Positions 47,701 through 58,159 of a DNA stretch of 64,000 nucleotides are shown piece after piece (the stretch's first letter is position 1; every line of letters starts with the position of its first letter). The notes below the pieces were generated by a model. The model was not told the origin of the DNA, searched no databases, and saw only the letters and a list, made by a program, of their open reading frames with translations. Source of the stretch: Balaenoptera acutorostrata. Lineage: Eukaryota > Chordata > Mammalia > Artiodactyla > Balaenopteridae. The DNA is taken from the NCBI RefSeq assembly GCF_949987535.1, contig NC_080082.1, positions 50,382,374 to 50,446,373 on the forward strand, read 5' to 3'. Both the position numbers and the translations under genes were made by a program.

Positions 47701-49659
47701 TTCATCAGTTGAAGAACATTTGGGTCCTTCCCACTTTTTGGCTATTACAAATAACGTTGCTGTGAGTATCCTTGTTTAAGTTTTTGTGTGGACATGTGTT
47801 TTCATTTCTTTGTACCTAGGAGTGGAATTGCTGGGTCACAGAGTAACTGTTTAACTTTTTGAGGAACTGCCACACTGTTTCCACAATGGCTGCACCATTT
47901 TACGTTCCCACCAGCAATGTATGAGGGCTCCAATTAATCCACGTCCTCATCAGCACTTACTATTATGTATCTTTTTGATTATAATCATTGTAGTGGGTAT
48001 GAAGTGGTAGAGCATTACGGTTTTGATTTGCATTTCTGTGATGGCTAATGATACTGAGCCTCTTTTTAGGTGCTTAACATCCATTTGCATATCTTCTTTA
48101 GAGAGATGGCTTATTCAGATCTTTTGCCCATTTTTTAATTGGGCGGTTTGTCTTTTTGTTGTTGAGTGGTGTGTTAGGGCTGCCATATCAAAGTACCACA
48201 CACCAGGTGGCTTAAAAAACAGAAATTTGTTTCTCACAGTTCTGGAAGCGGGAAGTCTAAGATTAAGGCTTTGGCAGGTTTGATTTCTTCTTAGGCCTCT
48301 CTCCTTGGCTTGCAGATGGCCACCCTCTCTGTGTGTCCTCACATTGTCTTTCCTGTGTGGGCTAGCACATCCCTGGAGTCTTTGTCCAGATAACCTCTTA
48401 TGAGGATGTCAGTCAGCCTGGATTAGATCCCACCCTAACGGCCTTATTTTAACTTAGTTATCTCTTTAAAGGCCCTGTCTCCAAATACAGTCACATTCTC
48501 AGCTACTGGGGGTTAGGGCTTCAACATGTGAACTTGGCGGGGACACAGTACAGCCCATAACAAGTTGTAAGAGTCCTTTATATACTCTTGATACAATTCC
48601 CTTATCAAATATATGATCTGCAAATATTTTCTCCCATTCTGTGGGTTGGTTGTCTTTTTACAGTCTTGATAGTGTCCTTTGAAGCACAAACATTTTTGAT
48701 TTTTATGAAGTCCAATTTTTTTTTCTTTTTTTGCTTATACATGTGGCATTATATGTAAGAGATCAATGCCTAATAGAAGGTCACAAAGATTTAAACCTGT
48801 GTTTTCTTCTAAGGGTTTTATAGTGTTACATATTACATTTAGGTCTCTGACCCATTTTGAGTTAATTTTTGGTTATGGTGTGAGGTAGGAGTCCAACTTC
48901 ATTCTCTTGCATGTGGATATCTAGTTGACCCAATACGATTTGTTGGAAAGACTGTTCTCTTCTCATTGAACTGTCTTGGCACCCTTGTCAGAAATCATTT
49001 GGCCATAAGCAGTATGGGTTTTATGCTGACTGGGATGGGCAGCTTTTGAGGAATTTGGGACAAGGCAGTGGTGCTGTTTCCCTTCGATTTTTACAGAGCG
49101 CCCTTTGACTAGGGGTGTTGAGTGAATAGGGGGTCAGGGTAGGAACAGGGAGACGAGTGAAGGGGGCTACCATATTGATGTGGGCAAGAGATGGTGGTTG
49201 TCCTGGGTGGTAGCAAGGAGTGGTTTTTGCCAGGACAGGCTTTACACTCAGTGGGCAGGTGCGAATCTGGAGTGAGCTGCTTAAGGAGGTTTCATTGGGA
49301 TTTCTCCCCTGGGCAGGACTTACAGATTTCAAGCCTGGCTACTGGATCGGTGTCCGCTATGATGAGCCGCTAGGGAAAAACGATGGCAGGTAGAGATCCC
49401 CACTGTAGTGTCTGTGTGTGTGCCTGTGTGTGCGTATGTGTGCATTTATGTGTAAGTGCATGCATGTACTACTGGGGGAGCCCAGCCATGCTAGCATCTG
49501 GAGTAGGAGCCCTCTGACACTGCCTTCCCCATCATGCCCTGCAGTGTGAATGGGAAACGCTACTTTGAATGCCAGGCCAAGTACGGCGCCTTCGTCAAGC
49601 CATCCGTTGTGACAGTGGGAGACTTCCCCGAGGAGGACTACGGTTTGGACGAGATGTGA
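41746..49659 (+). CDS. TBCB: TBCB, tubulin folding cofactor B (6 exons, 243 aa)
   Basis: Cytosolic chaperone that binds alpha-tubulin after CCT and, with TBCE, handles tubulin heterodimers (family knowledge). Exons: 41746-41859, 42237-42380, 45734-45830, 46581-46769, 49317-49389, 49545-49659; total 732 bases including TGA. Residues 1-~90 form the ubiquitin-like domain ([20 protein letters not shown] at the start; [20 protein letters not shown] later). A helical linker with [20 protein letters not shown] follows. The CAP-Gly domain occupies about residues 160-235, with GRVDY-type core [27 protein letters not shown] and the groove motif GKNDGSVNG. The start is the first ATG after the CpG-rich leader, in a GCGAGATGG context. 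The last three residues are DEM; I recall DEI in human. All introns are GT-AG. Intron 5 (46770-49316) is full of old L1 and MaLR sequence. Confidence 0.97.
41932..42092 (+). repeat. Degenerate minisatellite in TBCB intron 1
   Basis: Four units beginning GGGGCCAGAGA / GGGGCCACAGG / GGGGCCAGAGA / GGGGCCAGGGA start near 41932, 41986, 42025 and 42077, and share GAGGTTGCAG or GAGGTTCCAG cores. Period is about 40-54 bases. GC boxes GGGGCGGGG lie at about 41874, 41886 and 41981. Confidence 0.55.
42415..43150 (+). repeat. Ancient repeats in TBCB intron 2 (recurrent family, then L2-like)
   Basis: 42415-42760 is the recurrent family (TTATTCAATAGATGCTTGCT, GCATGGAGCTCCCAGTCCAG). 42840-43150 is L2-like (GTCTTTACTTAAATGTCACC, AACAGTGCCTGGCACAGAGA). 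Confidence 0.55.
43320..43970 (+). repeat. Recurrent ancient mammalian repeat in TBCB intron 2
   Basis: TTCATTGAGCATCCACATTA, GAGGGCACAGCATGTGCAAA and TGTTCACAGGCTCCCTCTGA. A 228-codon antisense frame across it is judged chance. Confidence 0.5.
44141..44472 (-). mobile_element. CHR-2-type SINE with 14-bp TSD
   Basis: Antisense copy; TSD TCACCCATATTTCT at 44127-44140 and 44473-44486. Confidence 0.93.
44590..45300 (+). repeat. L2-like and other old repeat sequence in TBCB intron 2
   Basis: 44930-45290 follows L2 3'-end order: TTCTCAAAGGGGCTAAAGAC, TTCCTTCAGGCCTGTCTCAG, TGAGGGCAGGGATTGATCTA, GCACGGGGCCCAGCTGGGTG. Confidence 0.5.
45835..46160 (+). repeat. G-rich low-complexity tract, TBCB intron 3
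   Basis: Repeated runs of 3-6 G (for example GGGGGTGGGGGCCCGTGGGG at 45848-45867) directly after exon 3. G-quadruplex potential is inference. Confidence 0.5.
46905..47080 (+). repeat. Degenerate tandem repeat, TBCB intron 5
   Basis: Units of about 45-55 bases with GGAAGYRSAGGCC or GGAAGCACAGACC heads followed by RGWGATCARG-like cores (near 46911, 46946, 46978 and 47047). Copies are weakly conserved. Confidence 0.4.
47207..47323 (+). mobile_element. CHR-1-type SINE with 14-bp TSD
   Basis: Sense short copy; AAATTCACCCATTTA at 47192-47206 and AAATCACCCATTTA at 47324-47337. Confidence 0.9.
48167..48562 (-). mobile_element. MLT1-class MaLR solo LTR, antisense, inside L1
   Basis: Begins GTGTGTTAGGGCTGCCATAT, contains AGGTGGCTTAAAAAACAGAA, TCTCACAGTTCTGGAAG and CCAAATACAGTCACATTCTC, and ends near CAGCCCATAACA. 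That is the reverse of the MLT1 LTR. L1 sequence resumes right after it. Confidence 0.8.
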
Positions 49660-49800
49660 TGCCCAAGGAAGGGCACCCCCCCTGCTCCAGCTAACTCACC
49701 TACTTATTGCCCTTCCCTGTGTGTGTCCATGGCCCTCTCCCCACGACCCCGTTTTTATTTTATTCACTTGACCCTCGCCATTGACTTTTGAGACACATGT

Positions 49801-49806
49801 ATTAAA
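49801..49806 (+). terminator. TBCB: TBCB poly(A) signal ATTAAA
   Basis: The variant hexamer ATTAAA lies 142 bases after the TGA at 49657-49659. The expected 3' end is near 49820. No AATAAA occurs between stop and this point. Confidence 0.75.
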
Positions 49807-49820
49807 TTTGCCGGAAACCT

Positions 49821-52440
49821 GGGAAGTGTTTGGAAGACTCAGTGATTATAGGGGGGGCTGGGGACAGCTGGGTAGGTGAGGGGAGGGAGAGGGGATACCC
49901 CATGTTTTTAAGGAATATGTATATACAACTCAAAACTTGTTCCTATTTCATTGGCCAGAATTCTGTCTCATGGCCACTTGTAGTTGCAAAGGTGGCTGGG
50001 AAATGTAGTTTTTATACTGGGTGGCCATTTCCTAGCCAAATATCAGACGTTCCTGTGCTACAGAAGCTGGGGAAAAGGGATATTGGGGTCAACAAGTAGT
50101 TCTACCACTGTCCCTTTAGGTGGGGGACCTGTTCACTTAATATTTAAAAGAAGAAAGACATTTCAAGTCTTTAGAAGTAGCATGAGGCCCCTCACAGCAT
50201 TGTAGAGCTGGGCAAAGAGGTCTGTGCCCTCAGGTATGTGACGTGTGCATGCAGCCCAGGCATTCTAGGGAGCCTGTTCCACCATGTGTATGTCTGCATG
50301 TGCAGTAACCCCTCATTAGCTCCTTGAAGGGATTCCTGATGGAATGACTATTCGGGAGATTCTACTTAATTGTTAAAATTACTTTATTATAGCTTCTGGA
50401 GAAGAAGTTGGCTCTGGTGGGAGCAACCGCAGTACAGAATAAGGTTGAAATGCTTGAGAGCTGAAGGGATCCTTGGGGAAGCTGCTCACATGCACATACA
50501 GCCTGATGCATACATCCTCTCATGCCCACTGTAAGGTACATGGACCCACTCAGATACACAGAACATTCACACACCTGGACTCACACTCAAACGCTGGAGA
50601 CACGCCCAAAACACAGACACTAGAGGTCACATGTGCAGAAATAGTCAGTGCACAGAGATTCTGTCCCCCACACACAGGGGAGTCACACACAGGATACACT
50701 CAGATTCACATCAAACACTCATCTAGGATAGACATACACCTACACACACACACACACACACACACACATCAATGAAGTTGTCAATCTACAAAACAAAACT
50801 GGTTACTTTATAAAAGGGCTCCAAGGCTTAGATCCCTTTCACATGAGGGAGTTGTCAGAGTGAGGAGCATTAGAGGGGGTGTCCCCAAATTCTCAACCAC
50901 AATCTACCAACCTTAGTTCAGCCAGAGCTCAGCAGAATTAGCTGAGCATTGAGGACCTGAGGCTCACTTTAAGATCAGGCCCAGTGTGCACCCCCATGTG
51001 ATGAGGCCAAAGAATAGGGGCAGGAAGACAATCACGTGCCCTCCTGGACACAGTGATCACCCAAAATCATACCTCCGAGCTCCAAGCAAGGGTCACAGCA
51101 TCAGTGTATATGAGGATCTGTCAAACTGCAGTGGAAGATCTAAGCACAGACTTCCAGGGTGTGCTTTAATGCCTTCCAGCTGTCAGCGTGGAAGAAGCTG
51201 TCCCCATCAGAACATGGGGAAACATTAAAATTTTTGATGACAATGGAAGGGATCATGCTGGTAATTTCTAATTAGGAAACCTACACTTGCTGTGTGAAAG
51301 TCAACCACAGTTAGGGATTGGGGAGACACATTTTACAGAATGACCTGGTGCTTAAGCTTTAAGCGGTCCAGAAGGGAAGGGGGACAGTGGTCAATGTGTT
51401 AAGGCAATACCAGCTGCTGTAACAAATATCCGCCTACACACACAGTCCAGTGCAGAGTTTCTGGTTGATTGACAGCAATCTCTATGATTCACACACCCAG
51501 ACTCCATACTGGGGCTCCATCATCTCCATGTGCTTGGAATTATCTGCTTCCAGGTGGCAAATAGGAGAAGACAGTGTGGGGACGTTTCACCATTTTCTTT
51601 AAAAACATGTTCTACGTGTTCCATTTCTGCTCATATTGTATTGGTGAGAACGTGTCAGTCATGCAGCCACCCTAGATGCAGAGCGGGCTTTGGAACATAC
51701 TCCTGGGCTGAGCAGCTCCCTCCCAGCCACTACTATGAAAATGGACTGTGGGTTTTGGCGGCTCCAGCATTGACCACCCTTTACCAGGTCCCCAGATCCA
51801 TAACCTCAGGGGAAGCGGCAGGAAAGGGCTATGGGACCCACCAGGCCCATTAAATCCTCCTGTCCCCCAACCAACTGCCCATGCCTGACCTGCACCATCC
51901 ACCACCCTGCCCTTAATCCTCAGGTCAATGCAGATGGAAGACAGTGAATGTCCAGCACTCTTTCCCCACATGTTTTGAGCCCTCCCCATCCCCACTGTAT
52001 GTCAGGCTTGATGCTGGAAACACACTCATGAAATGAACACAGTACTGGCTTGGGAGTTGAAGGCAGACAAACAGGTAATTAATTACCAAACATTTCCTCT
52101 TTTTTTTCTTTTTCTTTTTGACTGTGATATTTCATTATGAATAAGGTTGCTGGCAGTAGGGGAAGGGAGAATAAAATCACTACATCTGCCAGGTGGTGCT
52201 GGTAGGAGGGAAGGGATGGGATGGAGGAGATTCGAATAGGAGTCATGTGAACAAAAGGGGACTGGGCTTTGTAGGCTTGAAGTAATCCCTTCCGTGATTC
52301 ATGCTGATCAGAAACGATCCCAGTGCTAAATTTAGGCTGAACACAACCTTTGTCCTGGAACTGAGCTGAATTGCTAACTCAATATGCTAATGGCCCACTT
52401 GAGTTCAATCGTGTACCAGTTACAAACTTGGGATAATTCA
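49821..52440. other. Intergenic, no gene recognised
   Basis: No exon chain seen. Imperfect CA-rich sequence from about 50500 leads into the microsatellite at 50741-50768. The rest is unassigned, unique-looking or strongly diverged sequence. Confidence 0.5.
50741..50768 (+). repeat. (CA)n microsatellite
   Basis: About 13 tandem AC units, preceded by imperfect ACAC-rich sequence from about 50500. Confidence 0.9.
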
Positions 52441-52449
52441 GTAGGTTAA

Positions 52450-52680
52450 CAGGTGGTGCAACCTTAGTGAGGAAGAGCCAGACAGCCTAGGTTCAAACCC
52501 CAGCTGTGTCACCAGCTGGGCACTGGACAAGTCCTTCTCCCTGGGTTTCAGCCTCATTTCTTAATTGAGGCCGATAATAGTACCTACCAAACGATTCTGT
52601 GAGCATTAAATGAGCTAGTACATGTAAAGCACTTAAATTCAGAGCCTGGCACGCAGGTAAGTGCTGTATAAGCTATAGGA
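52450..52680 (+). repeat. MIR SINE, nearly complete
   Basis: MIR order: AGCCAGACAGCCTAGGTTCA, CACTGGACAAGTCCTTCTCC, GATAATAGTACCTACC, CATGTAAAGCACTTAAATTC, AGCCTGGCACGCAGGTAAGT. It lies just upstream of the orphan CpG block. Confidence 0.8.
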
Positions 52681-52894
52681 ATAAAAATGCCTATATACAG
52701 TCAACAGTTACAATGCTGGCTTCATTTAATCCTCACAGCGGGTCCTGTCCCCAATTTCTTCACCGTTTTCACCTCCCCACCCCATCTTTCCTGGCCCAAT
52801 TCTGGGGCCACCCTCCCCGAGAGCGGTTCCCAGGACGGCACCCGCCTCCCAACTCCATGCAGCCTCAGCAACCCTAGCCTCTGCACTGTCCCAG

Positions 52895-53280
52895 GCTCGG
52901 GCAATAACCTCTCAGTCGCCACGTGGAGGCAGCAGCGCACTGCTCCGCGCACCGTGCGCGCGGCGCATTGTGGGATGCGTAGTCTCGCTGGCGTTGACAG
53001 GTGTCTCCCAACCTAACAGGCAAACTACATTTCCCAGAAAAGCATGCGACACCCTCGGTCTAACCTTGTTCAAGTCTGGAAGCGGAGGTTTTGCTCCCGC
53101 CCTGCGGCGCGGGGAATTGTGGAGTTTGGCTCCCTCGCGGAGGATGGGGCTGCGCAGGTGCAGGAGGCCTGCCGAACCCGCCGTGGTTTAATCAGAGAGT
53201 GAGAACCAATGTCCTGGCGGGGGCGCCAGAGCTGACTTTCCGGCTGCAGTAGAAGAACCGAGGTGACCTGTTTTCTTGGC
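52895..53280. promoter_or_regulatory. Orphan CpG-rich block with two ZNF143/STAF-like motifs
   Basis: About 380 bases are CG-rich (GCGCACCGTGCGCGCGGCGC at 52946-52965 and CCTGCGGCGCGGGG near 53100) within otherwise AT-rich repeat DNA. On the - strand, 52965-52983 reads ACTACGCATCCCACAATGC. On the + strand, 53024-53039 reads ACTACATTTCCCAGAA. Both resemble the ZNF143/STAF site (ACTACAATTCCCAGCATGC type). A third diverged copy, reading ACTCCACAATTCCC on the - strand, lies near 53111-53126. Such pairs are typical of human TATA-less promoters, including KRAB-zinc-finger genes. No coding exon was recognised nearby, so the transcript it serves is unknown. Confidence 0.55.
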
Positions 53281-53439
53281 TGGCGCTTTCTTCCCTCCCT
53301 CCCGCTTTCCTGCATCTCCACCGGTCACTCTCCAGGGTCCCGGTTAACTCTCAAGCTGGGTCATGGCGCGCCCATCTTAAAGGAAAAAATATCCCTTTTC
53401 CCCTCTTACCTGTCACCCAACTTCAGTAATTGTCAGCAT

Positions 53440-54150
53440 TTGGCCAATCGTGTTCAGTTTTTCTGACCTCCCCCTATTTCTCCCGTCATTAAATCTCAGA
53501 CAACAGGGACTTCCCTGGTGGTCCAGCGGGTAAGACTCCGCTTCCAGTACAGTGGGTCCGGGTTCGATCCCTGGTTGGGGAGCTAGGTCCCGTAAGCATG
53601 CCATAATGAGAAGATCCCGCATGCGGCAACCGTGACCCAGTGCAGCCTAAATAAATAATTAATTAATTAAAAAAAAATCTCAGGCAACATATCATCTCAT
53701 CCAGAAATGTGTTTCTATATGTATCTCTAAAAGGTGTGAGGTCTTCAACACACCTAATTGCAATAATTCTTTAATATGATTTAATATACGGTCAGTGTTA
53801 TATTATTATATATGAAACAAAGTCCCCATTTGTTTCATAACTGTCTTTTTACTGTTGGCTTGTTCAAATCAGAATCCAAGTAGGTTTCAGGCAATGCATT
53901 TGGCTGATAGAGCTCTAAGTCTTCTATTCTACAACTTCCCTGTGGGATCTCCCACTGTCTGATTTGGCTGATTGTACCCCCCTGTTGTCCTTTAATATAT
54001 TCCTCTATCCCTGTGTATTCTACAAACTTGTAGATCCAAAAACTGGGTCAGATCCAGGTTCGATTTTAGGATAAATATACTTCATGGGTGGTGTTGAGTT
54101 TTTCCATCAGGAGGCACATACCATCAGGTTCTCTCTCTTTTTGTGATGTT
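53440..54150 (-). repeat. Old L1M fragment, antisense, split by a SINE
   Basis: Same L1M tail type as 13110-13790: TCAGCATTTGGCCAATCGTG, TGGCTGATAGAGCTCTAAGT, GTCAGATCCAGGTTCGATTT. Confidence 0.6.
53506..53674 (+). mobile_element. CHR-group SINE with 15-bp TSD
   Basis: Sense copy; AAATCTCAGACAACA at 53491-53505 and AAATCTCAGGCAACA at 53675-53689, one mismatch. Confidence 0.92.
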
Positions 54151-54305
54151 AAGATCCAATGTTGGATTCTTGTGTTGTCGGCCTGATCCATCCCTTATAA
54201 AACCACAGCCAGACTTCAGGAAAGAGGTGTCTACATGGTCCTTCCTGTAACCCTCTCCTAACTCCACAAGAACTAAACTCTTTCTATTGCTAAAGCCCTT
54301 CCTTG

Positions 54306-54636
54306 GGACTTCCCTGATGGTGCAGTGGTTAAGAATCCGCCTGGCAATGCAGGGGACACGGGTTTGAGCCCTGATCTGGGAAGATTCCACATTCCGCGGA
54401 GCAACTAAGCCATGCGCCACAGCTACTGAGCGCACATGCCACAACTACTGAAACCCGCGTTCCTTGGAGCCCATGCTCCACAACAAGAGAAGCCACCGCA
54501 ATGAGAAGCCTGCACACCGCAACGAAGAGTAGCCCCCGCTCACCACAATTAGAGAAAAGCCTGCATGCAGCAATGAAGACCCAACACGGCCATAAATAAA
54601 TAAATAAATAAATAAAATTTAAAATAAATGAAAAAT
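54306..54636 (+). mobile_element. CHR-2-type SINE with 13-14-bp TSD
   Basis: Sense full-length copy with AAATAAATAAATAAAT tail. TSD AAAGCCCTTCCTTG at 54292-54305 and 54637-54650. Confidence 0.93.
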
Positions 54637-54968
54637 AAAGCCCTTCCTTGTTGCTAAACTCAAGAGGCAACTCTTCACCTCAGCTTACTGGTCCTGCAAT
54701 GACAGCTGACATTTAGACCTGTGGTTCTCAAACTTTTGTGTCTCAGGACTTCTTTACATTCTTAAAAATCGTTGAGGCCTCAAAGAGCTTTTGTTTATGA
54801 GGCTTATATCTGTAGCTATTTACCACTTTGGAAATTAAAATGTTTAAACATTCATTTTAAAAGTAACAAACGATTACATGTTAACATTATTAATTTTTTA
54901 TAAAAAGTAACTTTTGAAAAATCTAGCAAGAAGAGTGGCATGGTTTTACATTTTGAAAATCTTTTTTA

Positions 54969-55070
54969 GGGAACTCCCTGGTGGTCCAGTGGTTTGAACT
55001 CCATGCTTTCACCGCCGAGGGCCAGGTCGGGGAACAAAGATCCAGCAAGCCGCGCACGGCCAAACAAACA
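54969..55070 (+). mobile_element. CHR-1-type SINE, short, with internal deletion
   Basis: Sense copy, GGGAACTCCCTGGTGGTCC head. The GGTTCGATCCCTGG box is mostly lost (GAGGGCCAGGTCGGGGAAC). Tail AAACAAACAAAAAC. Confidence 0.85.
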
Positions 55071-55824
55071 AAAACTTTTTAATGTCAGGCTTAAGAGAAG
55101 ATAGCTGGATTCTCATATCTGCTTTTGCATGCAAACTGTTGAATATTATCATATAACCTCTGAAGACTCCTCTGTACACTCGTGAAAGAATTCGAATGGA
55201 AAAGGAAAAAAAGTCTTAGTATTATTATGAAAGTAGTTTTAACTTCAAAGACCCCCTGAAAAGGTCTCAAGGACACCCAGGTGTACCCAGTGTTTGAAAT
55301 ATCCAAACATTCCCCGTGACAATCCTGATTTCTGGCTTCCACACTGGGATATCTGACAACACAGAGCCCACTTCTCTATTGGATCTGCTGTAGCTGTCAG
55401 GACCTAACTGGGACACAGAAACCACTCCTATATGAAAAAACAGGGACATTAACACATGGAGATAGTTATACAGCCGTTGGAGGAGATGAAGGGCCAAACA
55501 GGAGCCAGTAAACCAATGGGAAATTAGCTCAGCAGGAAGTTGCTAGAGCTCCTCCCTCTCTCTGGTCTCCTGCCCACATTTCCCATTGGCAGAACCCCAG
55601 GTGCGTCTAGATGAAGGGGAGACTGGGAACTGTGGCCTGGAACAGAAACGGGAGGGCAAGGAACAGATGGGATATATACAGCCCAGAGCAGCACAGCATG
55701 GGACCCCCTCTGCATCGGGGTTCCCACCATGACTTGTTGTTTGACACCCGACCCTGCTTACTGACTTACATGACGTGTCTGGCTGCTTTAGGATTAGAGT
55801 TAGAGGTTAAATTTGTGATCGCTG

Positions 55825-55949
55825 GGACTTCCCTGGTGGTCCAGTGGTTAAGACTCCGCACTTCCAATGTAGGGAGCGCGGGTTCCTTCCCTGGTCGGGG
55901 CCAACAAGATCCCACGTGCAGCGCAGCCAAAAAATTTAAAAAAAAAAAA
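55825..55949 (+). mobile_element. CHR-1-type SINE
   Basis: Sense copy; flanks AAATTTGTGATCGCTG (55809-55824) and AAATTTGTAATCCCTG (about 55949-55964) form a diverged TSD. Confidence 0.9.
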
Positions 55950-55977
55950 AAATTTGTAATCCCTGTTGTGATGGTTT

Positions 55978-56212
55978 TATTTATTTATTTTTATTGGAGT
56001 AAAATTGCTTTACAATGTTGTGCTAGTTTCTGCTGTACAATGAAGTGAATCAGCTATATGTATGCTTATATCCCCTCCCTCTTGGACCTCCCTCCCCCCT
56101 CCCCCCCCCATCTAGGTCATCACAGAGCACCGAGCTGAGCTCCCTGTGCTATACAGCAGGTTCCCACTAGCTATCTATTTATAGCTATCTATAAATACAC
56201 ATGGTAGTGTAT
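55978..56212 (-). mobile_element. L1 3' end, antisense (first of two adjacent copies)
   Basis: TTTATTGGAGTAAAATTGCT, GAAGTGAATCAGCTATATG and AGCTGAGCTCCCTGTGCTAT. It ends at GTAGTGTATAT, where a second L1 tail begins. Confidence 0.85.
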
Positions 56213-56740
56213 ATTTTTTTAACATCTTTATTAGAGTATAATTGCTTTACAATGGTGTGTTAGTTTCTGCTTTATAACAAAGTGAATCAGTTATACATAT
56301 ACATATGTTCCCATATCCATGGTAGTGTATTTATGTCAAACCTAATCTCCCAGTTCATCCCACCCTACCCTTCCCCCCACCACCGTGTCCACATGTCTGT
56401 TCTCTACGTCTACATCTCTATTCCTGCCCTACAAATAAGTTCATCTGTACCATTTTTCTAGATTCCACATATATGCATTAATATACGATATTTGTTTTTC
56501 TCTTTCTGGCTTACTTCATTCTGTATGACAGACTCTAGGTCCATCCAGGTCTCTACAAATGACCCAGTTTCATTCCTTTTTGTGGCTGAGTAATATTCCA
56601 TTGTACATATGTACGACACCTTCTTTATCGATTCATCTGTCGTTGGACATTTAGGTTGTTTCCATGCCCTGGCTATTGTAAATAGTGCTGCAGTGAACAC
56701 TGGGGTACCTGTGTCCTTTTGAATTATGGGTGGTGGTTTT
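56213..56740 (-). mobile_element. L1 3' end with ORF2 C-terminus remnant, antisense
   Basis: Restarts the L1 3' end (AACATCTTTATTAGAGTATA) and runs into ORF2 (GAGTAATATTCCATTGTACA; GGCTATTGTAAATAGTGCTG). On the - strand 56458-56760 is open for 100 codons of ORF2-like sequence, for example ICTMEYYSATKRNE. It is a truncated relic. Confidence 0.9.
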
Positions 56741-56755
56741 AAAATATGTCCACAA

Positions 56756-56832
56756 CACACCCAAAACTAACATAATATTGTACATCAACTCAGTTAAAAA
56801 AAGAGAAACAAGTAAATAAATAAATAAAAGAT
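56756..56832 (+). mobile_element. 77-bp L1 tail in sense orientation with perfect 15-bp TSD
   Basis: Only the last L1 bases (AACATAATATTGTACATCAA) and an A-rich tail are present. TSD AAAATATGTCCACAA at 56741-56755 and 56833-56847 is perfect. Confidence 0.88.
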
Positions 56833-56847
56833 AAAATATGTCCACAA

Positions 56848-57265
56848 ATTCTTTGACACTTCTCTAAGAGCCCTCCCATTGTGCATGGGCTGGACTTAGT
56901 GCCTTCCTTCTAAGGAATAGAACATAACAGAAGTAATGGTGTGGGACTTCTAAGATCAGGTCATAAAAAGCATTGTATCTTCATCCTGCTCTCTCTCTGG
57001 GATCACTGGCTCTGCAAGAAGGCAGCTTTCCATATGTGATAAAACTCAAGCATCCTTATAGATGAGAAACTGAGTCCTGCCAAGAGTCAGCAAGGAACTG
57101 ACTGAGAACTCCTGCCAACAGCCCTGTGCATAGGCCAGGAGTAGGCCAATAAGAATAGGAAAATCTTGAGTTCCTGACCTGTAGAAAATGTGAGATAATA
57201 AATATTGTTTTAAGCTATTAAATTTTGGTTTTAATTTGTTAGCAGCAATAACTACCTAATGCATC
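56848..57265. repeat. Old LTR-like repeat (MaLR-like, unassigned)
   Basis: TTCTTTGACACTTCTCTAAG, TCATAAAAAGCATTGTATCT and GTTTTAAGCTATTAAATTTT are in the order of a common old mammalian LTR. I cannot fix the family. Confidence 0.45.
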
Positions 57266-57760
57266 TGTGTTCCAGTTATCTGTAACTGCATTAAATTTTA
57301 TCTAAACTTCAGCAAGTTTAAACAGCCACTTTATTTTTCCTGTTTTTCTGTTTTTGTAGATCAGGAATTTGGGATGAGCTTGGCTTGAGATCTCTCCTGT
57401 GTTTGAATCAGAAGTTGGCTGGGGCTGGAGTCATCTCAAGGCTTGACCAGGCAGGATTTCCAAAATGACTCAGCAACTTGGCTGGCAGTGACACTGGCTG
57501 TTGGCTGGGAGCTGAGTGGGGACGATAAGTAGAGCACCTCACATGTTTTTTCCATAATGGCTCTCCCAGGGTAGTTGGACTTTTTACATGATAGCTGGCT
57601 TCTCCAAAGCGAGTGTTCTAGGAGAACCAGGCAAAAACTGCATGGCCTTTTCGGACCCAGCCTCAGAAGTCACATAGTATCACTTGTGCTGCTGTCTATT
57701 GATCAAAGTGATTACAAAACCACCCAGACTCAAGAGGAGGCCACATAGACCTGAATTCTT

Positions 57761-57936
57761 TTCTTTTAATTTATTTGGCTGTGCCGGGTCTTAGTTGCCG
57801 CACGCGGGATCTTTGTTGCGGTGTGCAGGATCTCTAGTTGCGGCATGCAGCATCTAGTTCCCTGACCAGGGATTGAACCTGGACCCCTGCATTGGGAGCA
57901 TGGAGTCTTAACCACTGGGCCACCAGGAAGTCCCCC
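57761..57936 (-). mobile_element. CHR-group SINE with 15-bp TSD
   Basis: Antisense copy; TAGACCTGAATTCTT at 57746-57760 and TAGATCTGAATTCTT at 57937-57951, one mismatch. Confidence 0.92.
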
Positions 57937-58159
57937 TAGATCTGAATTCTTGCTACAAGGAATGCCAAAGCCCTGGTGGTCATTTTTCAAACAGTCCCAC
58001 CTTGCTGTAAAGAACATTCTTTAAAGCATTAGCTTGGGTCCTTCTCTGTCCTCATTCTACACATTCTCCTCTGATCTATTCTGGTGACTTTAATCACCAT
58101 CTACATGCAATTCCCAGCCCTATCTCCAGCCCAGACCCTTTCCTGATGTACACATTGGT

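Larger units (their letters stand above)
47145..49020 (-). repeat. Old L1M 3' region, antisense, interrupted by a SINE and a MaLR LTR
   Basis: Antisense L1: AGTTTTATTGAGATATAACT (47161-47180), CTATTACAAATAACGTTGCT, GGAACTGCCACACTGTTTCC, CAAATATTTTCTCCCATTCT, GACTGTTCTCTTCTCATTGA. It fills TBCB intron 5 up to about 300 bases before the exon at 49317. Confidence 0.75.

Noticed and set aside
52970..53191. 73-codon frame in the orphan CpG block
   Set aside because: Short, no homology recognised and no Kozak or splice support. The block is better described as promoter-like.
56458..56760. L1 ORF2-like 100-codon frame
   Set aside because: A C-terminal relic of a truncated L1, not a functional gene.
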